The position numbers and the translations under genes were made by a program. Of a DNA stretch of 15,714 bases, positions 1 to 5,658 are shown one piece after another. Position 1 is the stretch's first letter, and every line of letters starts with the position of its first letter. The notes beneath the pieces are model-generated. The model was not told the origin of the DNA, did no database searches, and was given only the letters and a program-made list of their open reading frames with translations. Origin of the DNA: DAIQNV01 sp036788215 (GTDB lineage: Bacteria; Planctomycetota; Phycisphaerae; Phycisphaerales; UBA1924); assembly GCA_036788215.1 (NCBI GenBank), contig DAIQNV010000074.1, positions 1 through 15,714 on the forward strand, written 5' to 3'.

Positions 1-1155
1 GTCGACGGCGCTGATCTGGACTGTGGCGCCGGGCATCTTCCGCTCCAGGTGGCTCGCCAGGCGGGGGAGGTAGCCCCGCTCGGTGTTGGTGTGGCCCGCG
101 AGGACGACCGCGACGCCCATGTGCAGGGCGGCCAAGATCTCGTGGTGCTTCATCTCGCCTGTGACGAAGGCCTGGGCGCCCTCGCGGTGGGCGAGGCGGA
201 GCATCTCGGCGCCAGCACCGGGGACGACCGCGATCTTCTCGATCGGGTGGTCCGCAGCGGGGAGGGCGACCTTGATCCGGGAGCGCCCGAGGAAGCCCCG
301 CAGGCGGTCGGCGATCTGGGAGACGGTGGCGGGCTGGTCGAGGACCAGGCGTCGCCCGACGCCCAGCGTGCGCCTTGGCAGGGGGACGAGCTGGTAGACA
401 TCGATCGCGGGCTCTTCGTAGGGGTGGAACTGGCGGAGGGTCTCGATGGCGAGGGGGAGGGCGGCTCTGGAGCAGACCATCTCCATGCGGAGCTCGTCGA
501 CGCTCTCGAGGCTGCCGGGCTGGCCGATCGCGGGGTGGGTGCCCTCGCCCGGGAGGAAGGTGCCCCGGCCCGCGACGCTGAAGGAGCAGACGGAGTAGCC
601 CCCGATCAGGCCCGCGCCGGCGGTGGCCAGGGCGCCCCGGACATGGTCGGCGGAGTCCGTCGGGACGAAGGTGACGAGTTTGACCTCCTGGTTGGGGTCG
701 GTGTCCTGGTGGGGGCTGAGGGCGCGGCTGTCCCCCCTGATGTTGGCGAGTTCGCCGGCTTTGGGCTCGCCCTTCGTCGGGTCGGCGAGGCCCGCGATGC
801 CCTCGCAGAGCCAGTCGGTGATGCCCCCGGCGCACGCATCGAGCGCGGTGTGGGGGGAGTAGATCGCGATGCCGGCCCGGATCGAGGCGTGGACGATGCG
901 CTCGGTGACGGTGGCGTCGGTGACGCGTTCGAGGGGGTTCCAGATGGGGGGGTGGTAGGCGACGATGGCGGAGGCGTGCATGCCGATCGCCTCGTCGAGG
1001 ACCGCCTCGGTGAGGTCGATGGTGAGGAGGACGGGCCCGGTGATGGGGTCCTCGCGTCGGCCCACATGCAGGCCGACCCGGTCCCAGGGCTCGGCCCACT
1101 CGACGGGGGCGAGGGATTCCATCGCGTCGCAGAGGTGATTTACGGAGAAGGTCAT
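1..1155 (-). CDS. NIF3/YqfO-family dinuclear-metal protein (DUF34), 3' end cut off
   Basis: Reading from ATG at 1155, 385 codons stay open to the window edge, so only the C-terminal end is missing. The protein starts MTFSVNHLCDAME. It carries NIF3 landmarks in order: YHPPIW near residue 67, SPHTALD near 100, TGEMKHHE and GHTNTE near the end, whose His/Asp/Glu residues bind the two metals in this family. Between the two NIF3 halves lies an insert (VKLVTFVPTD to HPYEEPAIDVYQL) like the PII/CutA-type domain of the long B. subtilis YqfO form; about 385 residues fits that long form. The biochemical role of the family is unsettled; the frequent label GTP cyclohydrolase I type 2 is doubtful. No Shine-Dalgarno precedes the ATG, but TACAAT lies five bases upstream, suggesting a leaderless mRNA. 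The long plus-strand frame over it is a high-GC shadow. Confidence 0.9.
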   Translation of the reverse strand, partial: MTFSVNHLCDAMESLAPVEWAEPWDRVGLHVGRREDPITGPVLLTIDLTEAVLDEAIGMHASAIVAYHPPIWNPLERVTDATVTERIVHASIRAGIAIYSPHTALDACAGGITDWLCEGIAGLADPTKGEPKAGELANIRGDSRALSPHQDTDPNQEVKLVTFVPTDSADHVRGALATAGAGLIGGYSVCSFSVAGRGTFLPGEGTHPAIGQPGSLESVDELRMEMVCSRAALPLAIETLRQFHPYEEPAIDVYQLVPLPRRTLGVGRRLVLDQPATVSQIADRLRGFLGRSRIKVALPAADHPIEKIAVVPGAGAEMLRLAHREGAQAFVTGEMKHHEILAALHMGVAVVLAGHTNTERGYLPRLASHLERKMPGATVQISAVD

Positions 1156-1160
1156 GCGGG

Positions 1161-1166
1161 ATTGTA
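1161..1166 (-). promoter_or_regulatory. -10 box of the NIF3-family gene (leaderless type)
   Basis: The minus strand reads TACAAT, one mismatch from the sigma-70 consensus, ending five bases before the ATG. Transcription would begin at or next to the start codon. No good -35 is visible at 16-18 bp. Confidence 0.5.
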
Positions 1167-1201
1167 CGGGGATGGGTGCCCGGAGCGTGGCCAGGGAGCC
1201 C

Positions 1202-1286
1202 GGTGCCACGGACCGCGCTTTGGAGGTCCGTGCGCGTGACCCTTGACGCCCGAAGCACGGACCCGCAAAGCCGGGTCCGTGGCACC
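1202..1286. repeat. Palindromic repeat element, copy 1
   Basis: The element is bounded by a perfect 13-bp inverted repeat, GGTGCCACGGACC (1202-1214) and GGTCCGTGGCACC (1274-1286). Each half also folds alone: CACGGACC/GGTCCGTG (1207-1214 with 1225-1232) and CACGGACCC/GGGTCCGTG (1256-1264 with 1273-1281). It sits after the stop of the 1308-1961 gene and before the NIF3-family gene, so it could act as a transcript-end hairpin. A near copy lies at 1997-2083, and identity continues six bases further (GTGGGT) in both. The architecture resembles REP/BIME-type non-autonomous elements, but no transposase is present. Confidence 0.85.
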
Positions 1287-1307
1287 GTGGGTGACCGAGC
1301 CTGGTGG

Positions 1308-1961
1308 TCAGAGCGGATACATCGCGACCAGCGACGCGTGGAGCAGCGTGCACAGCACGGCGCCCGCCCACGCGAGCCACATCCGGAGCGGGCGTTCGGG
1401 CGCCAGGCGACCCAGCATGACCGTTAGGAAGGACAGGGTGCTCATCCCGGCGAAGGCGAGTTCGGCGATCGGGAACGCGCCCAGACCGATGCCCGCTTCG
1501 GTGCTTCCGGACGACCAGAGCGGGTGCCACGCGACGGCAACCACCCACCAGGCGGAGGGCTTCCCGATCATTGTGCCCCATTTCCGCCGGAACCGTGCCG
1601 CGGCGAAGAACACGGCTGGGCCCATGACGAGGACGCCGACCCAGAGCGCGAGCGTCACGATCTGGAGCGCCGCCCGCCGGAACTCCGTCGGGGCCTCGCT
1701 CAGGAATTCGAAGGGCACAAGTCGGAGCGCGAAGAGCACCATGAAGCCGGTGATGACCACCACCGCGCTCACCCACCGCTTCAGCTTGATCGCGTCCACC
1801 GGCGTCGTGACCAATAGCCAGAGGATCCAGGTGAGGCCCGCGAGCTGGAGGAGGGTCACGCCGAAGCTAAGCCATCCGTCGAGGAGCGCGTTGGCGACGC
1901 CTGCGGCGAAGGTGCCCGCTGCGGCTGCGACCCAGGACTGGAACCGCTGGTTCGGCGTCAT
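1308..1961 (-). CDS. Hypothetical multi-pass membrane protein
   Basis: This 217-residue protein was not recognised. It has about six or seven hydrophobic segments (roughly residues 10-28, 33-51, 62-80, 100-123, 135-150, 158-178, 195-215) separated by short basic loops such as KLKRW and RFRRKW. No catalytic motif or Cys/His cluster is evident, so no function is proposed. The ATG at 1961 is the first usable start and gives a short cytoplasmic N-terminus before the first helix. No Shine-Dalgarno is present; TAGATT lies six bases before the ATG, so the mRNA may be leaderless. The gene is bracketed on both sides by copies of an 85-87 bp palindromic element, which suggests a separate transcription unit, or a cassette that moved with its repeats. 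Confidence 0.75.
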   Translation of the reverse strand: MTPNQRFQSWVAAAAGTFAAGVANALLDGWLSFGVTLLQLAGLTWILWLLVTTPVDAIKLKRWVSAVVVITGFMVLFALRLVPFEFLSEAPTEFRRAALQIVTLALWVGVLVMGPAVFFAAARFRRKWGTMIGKPSAWWVVAVAWHPLWSSGSTEAGIGLGAFPIAELAFAGMSTLSFLTVMLGRLAPERPLRMWLAWAGAVLCTLLHASLVAMYPL

Positions 1962-1967
1962 CCCGAT

Positions 1968-1973
1968 AATCTA
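1968..1973 (-). promoter_or_regulatory. -10-like box of the 1308-1961 gene
   Basis: The minus strand reads TAGATT, with T1, A2, A4 and T6 of the -10 consensus, ending six bases before the ATG. This places the predicted start of transcription at the start codon. No convincing -35 is seen. Confidence 0.35.
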
Positions 1974-1996
1974 CCGACCTGTCGATCCGACGGAAG

Positions 1997-2083
1997 GGTG
2001 CCACGGACCTCGCTTTGGAGGTCCGTGCGGGGCCTGCGCCCCTCGCCCGAGGCACGGACCCGCCGAGCCGGGTCCGTGGCACC
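1997..2083. repeat. Palindromic repeat element, copy 2
   Basis: This is the second copy of the element at 1202-1286. The same 13-bp outer inverted repeat is at 1997-2009 and 2071-2083. The first internal hairpin is a perfect 10-bp stem (CACGGACCTC 2002-2011 with GAGGTCCGTG 2018-2027, loop GCTTTG). The second hairpin is CACGGACCC/GGGTCCGTG. The linker between the hairpins differs from copy 1 while the stems are kept. It lies between the divergent 1308-1961 gene and the rplM promoter. Confidence 0.85.
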
Positions 2084-2095
2084 GTGGGTCTGGGC

Positions 2096-2123
2096 TTGAC
2101 CCCCCGCCCTGTCCGCCTACGCT
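2096..2123 (+). promoter_or_regulatory. rplM-rpsI promoter
   Basis: TTGACC (2096-2101) and TACGCT (2118-2123) are separated by 16 bp. The -35 matches five of six consensus bases, and the -10 keeps the important T1, A2 and T6. It is the best promoter upstream of rplM and would start transcription near 2130. Confidence 0.6.
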
Positions 2124-2129
2124 TCCCGT

Positions 2130-2347
2130 CCCACCGGGCTCGCCCCGGTGTCTATTGCAGAAGCTTGCCCGGATCCGTCCGGGCCCGCCCCGCCCGGTAG
2201 GCGGCGTACCGAACCCCGATCCGGCTCAGGAAGAGCAGGACCGGGGCCCCCGGCCTTGCCACGGTCTCGAGGAGAGCTGTGGATGGAGCCGGTCGCACGC
2301 GTTTCCCCTGCGGGCCTCGGCCCGCTTCGCAGTCAGGAGCCCGACCG
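2130..2347 (+). promoter_or_regulatory. Structured 5' leader of rplM
   Basis: About 215 bases separate the predicted start of transcription from rplM, with no gene between. Three hairpins can be drawn: CACCGGG/CCCGGTG (2132-2150), GCCCGGA/TCCGGGC with loop TCCG (2167-2184), and GCGGGCC/GGCCCGC (2310-2325). The last is embedded in CTGCG...CGCAG (2308-2332) and ends three bases before the AGGAG ribosome-binding site. A foldable leader directly before L13 invites comparison with ribosomal-protein autoregulation, but no known L13 leader motif was recognised. Confidence 0.4.
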
Positions 2348-2809
2348 ATGAGCAAGGGTCATACGAGTCACCTCCGCCGGCAGACCTGGGTGGCGACGCG
2401 CCCGAACCAGGTCCCCAAGCTGTGGCGGCACATCGACGCTGAGGGCGTTTCGCTGGGTCGCCTGGCGGCGGATGTCGCGATGGTCCTCATGGGCAAGCAC
2501 CGCCCGGAGTACACCCCGCACATCGACACGGGCGACTACGTGATCGTCACGAACGCCCAGAAGGTGGGCCTGACCGGGCAGAAGGCCCAGCAGAAGCTCA
2601 AGCTCCGCTACACGGGGTATCCCGGTGGCCTGAAGGCCCGCACCTACGGGCAGGTCCGCGAGCACAAGCCCGAGGAGCTGATCCAGGACGCGGTGAAGCG
2701 GATGCTGCCCAAGAGCCGCCTGGGTCGCCAGATGCTGAAGAAGCTGAAGGTCTACCCGGGCGCTGAGCATCCGTACGGGAGCCAGAGCCCGATCCCGCTG
2801 CACGGCTGA
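2348..2809 (+). CDS. rplM: 50S ribosomal protein L13 (uL13)
   Basis: The 153-residue product is a structural protein of the large ribosomal subunit. It begins MSKGHTSHLRRQTWVATRP and has the L13 signatures: W..IDAEG..LGRLA near residues 26-40, an MGKHRPEYTPHIDTGDYVIVTNA stretch near 48-70, YTGYPGG near 87, and KLKVYPGAEHPY near the C-terminus. Length is close to the usual 140-150. The start at 2348 is chosen over an upstream in-frame ATG at 2279 because AGGAG (2335-2339) sits eight bases before it and the extra 23 residues are not L13-like. It is the first gene of the classical rplM-rpsI operon; rpsI follows after 133 bases. Confidence 0.97.
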   Translation: MSKGHTSHLRRQTWVATRPNQVPKLWRHIDAEGVSLGRLAADVAMVLMGKHRPEYTPHIDTGDYVIVTNAQKVGLTGQKAQQKLKLRYTGYPGGLKARTYGQVREHKPEELIQDAVKRMLPKSRLGRQMLKKLKVYPGAEHPYGSQSPIPLHG

Positions 2810-2861
2810 TCGCGTCCCGGCCCGTCCCGGAATCCTGTTCCCGATCTTGTCCCTGCATTCA

Positions 2862-2898
2862 CGACCACCCTGTCACGACCACCCCTTTTCGACCACCC
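2862..2898 (+). repeat. Three direct repeats of CGACCACCC at 14-base steps
   Basis: CGACCACCC occurs at 2862-2870, 2876-2884 and 2890-2898, each copy starting exactly 14 bases after the last. It lies in the rplM-rpsI spacer, about 45 bases before the rpsI start codon. It could be slippage debris or a protein-binding array on the mRNA; the sequence alone does not decide. Confidence 0.7.
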
Positions 2899-2942
2899 CG
2901 GGCCCGACGCCCGACTGACCGAAGCCCAGGAGCCTGAACACC

Positions 2943-3482
2943 ATGGCAGAGCAGGCCTTCCAGACGACCATCACCAACCCCGACCTCGCGGGCGAGAATG
3001 TCGCCGGCGCCGGCCCCGCGGCCCGGATCGAGCGGGTCCTCCCCGATCCCAAGCCTGCTGACAAGCACGGCTGGTGGTGGGGCACCGGGCGGCGCAAGTC
3101 CGCGGTGGCCCGCGTCCGCCTCCGTCCCGCCAAGAACGGCGACGGCAAGGGCGAGGTGAAGATCCAGATCAACCTGAAGCAGTTCAAGACGATCGAGGAC
3201 TACTTCTCCGAGATGCGGGACCGGGCCGACGCGTACGCGCCCCTGGACCTCTCGGGCACGAACGGGTCGCTCGATGTCTTCATCCGCACCAGCGGTGGGG
3301 GCACCACGGGCCAGGCCCAGGCCATCCGGCTGGGCATCGCCCGCGCCCTGGTGGGCTTTGACCCCAACTTCGAGCCCGCCCTCCGCGATGCCGGCTTCCT
3401 GACGCGTGACGCCCGTAAGGTCGAGCGCAAGAAGTACGGCCAGCCCGGTGCCCGTCGTCGCTTCCAGTTCTCGAAGCGCTGA
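2943..3482 (+). CDS. rpsI: 30S ribosomal protein S9 (uS9), N-terminally extended
   Basis: The 179-residue product is a small-subunit ribosomal protein whose C-terminal tail reaches the P-site tRNA. The S9 core starts at GTGRRKSAVARVRL (about residues 47-60) and continues through IQINLKQFKTIEDYF, the SGGGTTGQAQAIRLGIARAL block and LTRDARKVERKKYGQPGARRRFQFSKR. The invariant Ser-Lys-Arg C-terminus is intact. About 46 residues precede the core, rich in Ala, Pro and acidic residues; E. coli S9 has 130 residues in total and lacks them. The start is supported by AGGAG at 2928-2932, ten bases before the ATG, and no internal ATG would give a standard-length protein. A strong terminator follows. Confidence 0.96.
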   Translation: MAEQAFQTTITNPDLAGENVAGAGPAARIERVLPDPKPADKHGWWWGTGRRKSAVARVRLRPAKNGDGKGEVKIQINLKQFKTIEDYFSEMRDRADAYAPLDLSGTNGSLDVFIRTSGGGTTGQAQAIRLGIARALVGFDPNFEPALRDAGFLTRDARKVERKKYGQPGARRRFQFSKR

Positions 3483-3519
3483 ACAGGCTTTCCGGCCCAC
3501 GCACACTGTGCACACCATG

Positions 3520-3549
3520 CCCCGCGGGCCCAGCGCCCGCGGGGTTTTT
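3520..3549 (+). terminator. Rho-independent terminator of rplM-rpsI
   Basis: A perfect 10-bp stem CCCCGCGGGC/GCCCGCGGGG (3520-3529 with 3535-3544), loop CCAGC, is followed by five T residues (3545-3549). It lies 37 bases after the rpsI stop codon. Confidence 0.93.
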
Positions 3550-3572
3550 CGTTGGGTCGGTGCGTTGGGGCG

Positions 3573-3578
3573 TATTCT
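3573..3578 (+). promoter_or_regulatory. -10 box of the 3585-4382 gene (leaderless type)
   Basis: TATTCT ends six bases before the GTG start, so transcription would begin at the start codon. A weak -35, TTGGGT (3552-3557), is 15 bp upstream and starts only two bases after the rpsI terminator T-run. Confidence 0.4.
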
Positions 3579-3584
3579 GTTCCC

Positions 3585-4382
3585 GTGCTTCCCGACCCCC
3601 GCGAGCTCTGGTCCCGCCTCCGACCGAGGCTCCGAGGGTGGGCGGTGGCCCTGGGGCTGCTGCTGGCGGTGGTCATCGGGGTGGTGTTCATGGCGTCGGC
3701 GACGCTGACGCGGGCGGCGCCGAGCTGGTGGCAGAACATCGCGGACGACAACGCGACTGCGGAGCGGGCCCGGGCGGTGGAGAACGCGACGATCTCGCAG
3801 CTCTACCTCGTGCGGAGGGCGGAGCCCCGGTCGACGGGGCCGACTTCGCCCGAGGGGGCGTGGGTCAGCACGCGCTGGAGCGTCAGCGTCCGCGAGTCGG
3901 ATGCGTCGGCGTGGCTGACGAGCCGCTTGCCCCGCTGGCTGGCGGGGCAGCGGACGCTGCCCGAGTGGCCCGAGGGGCTGAGCCAGTTCCAGGTGCGCTT
4001 CCAGGACGGGACGATCCGGGCGGGGGTCCGCACCGAGACGCGGGATGGGCCCCGGTATGTCACCGCGACCTTCATCCCGGAGATCGACGGCGAGGGGGCC
4101 CTGTGGCTCCGCGCCGCGTGGGTGCACGTGGGGAGGCTGCCGGTCCCGGCGGGGTGGGTGATCGGGGGGCCCAGCGACCCCGATTCCATGCTCCCGCCCG
4201 AGCTCCTGGAGCGACCGGAAGCCGCGATGTTTTTGGATGTCGCGCGGGGCGAGTCGCCTCTCGCGGTCGAGCCCTCGATTGCGCTGGAGGACGGGCGTCG
4301 GGTGCGTCTGGTCGACCTGCGCCTGCGGGATGGGCGGGCGGAGGTGACGATGCGGACGGAGTCGCGGGGGCGGGGCTACTGA
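3585..4382 (+). CDS. Membrane-anchored hypothetical protein, YpmS/DUF2140-like
   Basis: The 265-residue product has one transmembrane helix near residues 19-40 (WAVALGLLLAVVIGVVFMAS) after a basic N-terminus, then an extracytoplasmic or periplasmic domain. The central block (ASAWLTSRLPRWL, then QVRFQDGTIRAGVRTE, then ATFIPEIDGEGALWLRAAWVHVGRLPVP) follows the order of YpmS/DUF2140 proteins: a helix that samples an inhibitory or lipid-binding groove, strands ending in a Pro-rich 'iGklplP' segment. This is a resemblance by eye; TULIP-like lipid binding would be inference. The GTG at 3585 is preferred because an upstream TTG at 3552 overlaps the terminator region and adds eleven unlikely residues. 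There is no Shine-Dalgarno; TATTCT six bases upstream suggests a leaderless mRNA. Confidence 0.7.
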   Translation: MLPDPRELWSRLRPRLRGWAVALGLLLAVVIGVVFMASATLTRAAPSWWQNIADDNATAERARAVENATISQLYLVRRAEPRSTGPTSPEGAWVSTRWSVSVRESDASAWLTSRLPRWLAGQRTLPEWPEGLSQFQVRFQDGTIRAGVRTETRDGPRYVTATFIPEIDGEGALWLRAAWVHVGRLPVPAGWVIGGPSDPDSMLPPELLERPEAAMFLDVARGESPLAVEPSIALEDGRRVRLVDLRLRDGRAEVTMRTESRGRGY

Positions 4383-4426
4383 AGGGGGGCTTTGGGCGTG
4401 TCTAGAGCAATTTCTCTCGCTCCGTA

Positions 4427-4519
4427 GCGCCCTCCGGGCGCACACTCGCTCCTGTACGGCTGCGCCGGATGGAATCCGGCGGGCCTGAGCGGACCTACGC
4501 CGCTACGCCTGAGGCGTAG
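4427..4519. repeat. Cluster of three intergenic hairpins between convergent genes
   Basis: Three perfect stems follow one another: GCGCCC/GGGCGC (4427-4441, loop TCC), GCCGGAT/ATCCGGC (4464-4480, loop GGA) and CTACGCC/GGCGTAG (4503-4519, loop TGA). None has a T-run, so these are not classic terminators. They fill the space between the 3585-4382 stop and the waaF stop and may protect both 3' ends; the compact arrangement also resembles dispersed intergenic palindrome families. Confidence 0.6.
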
Positions 4520-4593
4520 CCGCTCTCGGTTTGCACGCCTGAAGGGAAAGTCCTCCCCCGGGTTGCGGTCGAACCCGCCTCGAATGGCTTTAC

Positions 4594-5658
4594 TCAGCCC
4601 AGCACACTCTCCACCGCCTTCACGACCCGCCCCGCCTCGATCTTCCCGATCGCGCACCGCTCCGGGTGGTCGTTGCTGACTTCTGAAGGTTCGAGCGTCG
4701 GGTCCGCGACCACGATCGCTTCGCGCGACGTCGTCGGGACGGTCGTCCAGCGGGGGTCGGTGGGGCCGAAGAGGGTCACGGTGGGCACGCCGGCGGCGAT
4801 TGCGAAGTGGCGGGGGCCGGTGTCGTTGGTGACCATGAGGGAGGCACCCGCGACGATGGACTTCAACCCCCGCAGGGTGTTGCCATGGGCGGGGAGGCTG
4901 GCGGCGCCCTCGATCTCCGCGCCGATGTCGTCGCAGAGGGGGGCCTCGGCGGGGGAGCCATTGACCGCGACGCGGAGGCCCCGGCGGGCGAGGGTGCGCC
5001 CGACCTCGATGAAGCGGTCGGCGGGCCAGCGCTTGGCTTCGTTGTTGCCCCCTGGGTTCAGGATGGCGTAGGGGCCCCGGATGCCCGCCGAGGCGAGGGT
5101 GGCGGCGCCCTCGGCGCGGTCGCGGTCGGTGATGCCCAGTTCCATGAAGATGCCCGGGGGCAGGCCGGTCTCGACGCGCTCGCGTTCGACGAGGGGTGGG
5201 GCTGTGAGGGCGCGTGCTTCGTCGCCCAGGGCGGCGCCTGCGGCGAACCAGTAGTACGAGATCGCGGGGACGACGGACCACCCGTGCTCGGTGCGCGGAG
5301 CGGTCAGGCGGTCGGTGAGCAGGACGCCCCGCCCGTCGCGGTCGTAGCCGATGCGGCGCTGGATGAGGGCCATGCGGACGGAGAGGGCGGTGGAGAAGGA
5401 GTTGGTGAGGAGGAGGGCCGCGTCGTAGGCCCGGCCCCGGACGCTCGCGGCGGCGCGCTTGGGGCCCATGAATCCCTGGCTGCGGATGGTGTGGACCTCG
5501 TCGAAGAGGGCGAGCCCGCCCAGGACGTGGTCGATGCCCGGGCGGACGAGGGCGCCGATGTAGGCGCCCGGGAGGTTCTGGCGGAGGCGGCGCAGGGCGG
5601 GCGTCGCCATCACCGCGTCCCCCACCCAGCTCGGGCACACGACGAGGAGGCGCTTCAC
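4594..5658 (-). CDS. waaF: ADP-heptose:LPS heptosyltransferase II (GT9 family)
   Basis: The 354-residue enzyme transfers L-glycero-D-manno-heptose from ADP-heptose to the LPS inner core at the cytoplasmic membrane face. The N-terminal half begins KRLLVVCPSWVGDAVMATPALRRLR, with the catalytic-type Asp of WVGD at residue 14. The C-terminal nucleotide-sugar half shows ILNPGGNNEAKRWP near 199-211 and TNDTGPRHFAIAAGVPTVTLFGPTDPRW near 277-304, both characteristic of WaaF/GT9. Length is the usual 340-350. The start is GTG at 5658, overlapping the gmhB stop as GTGA, which implies translational coupling. Acceptor choice, heptosyltransferase I versus II or another sugar acceptor, cannot be proved here; the motif set and partner gene favour WaaF. 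Confidence 0.88.
   Translation of the reverse strand: MKRLLVVCPSWVGDAVMATPALRRLRQNLPGAYIGALVRPGIDHVLGGLALFDEVHTIRSQGFMGPKRAAASVRGRAYDAALLLTNSFSTALSVRMALIQRRIGYDRDGRGVLLTDRLTAPRTEHGWSVVPAISYYWFAAGAALGDEARALTAPPLVERERVETGLPPGIFMELGITDRDRAEGAATLASAGIRGPYAILNPGGNNEAKRWPADRFIEVGRTLARRGLRVAVNGSPAEAPLCDDIGAEIEGAASLPAHGNTLRGLKSIVAGASLMVTNDTGPRHFAIAAGVPTVTLFGPTDPRWTTVPTTSREAIVVADPTLEPSEVSNDHPERCAIGKIEAGRVVKAVESVLG

Noticed and set aside
49..1239. A 396-codon plus-strand frame
   Set aside because: It is antisense to the NIF3-family gene, whose conserved motifs show the coding strand.
1202..2083. Composite transposon or insertion sequence made by the two palindromic elements
   Set aside because: There is no transposase in the enclosed gene and no target-site duplication; only a repeat pair is supported.
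2279..2347. Upstream ATG giving a 176-residue L13
   Set aside because: The added 23 residues are not L13-like, and the AGGAG site serves the ATG at 2348.
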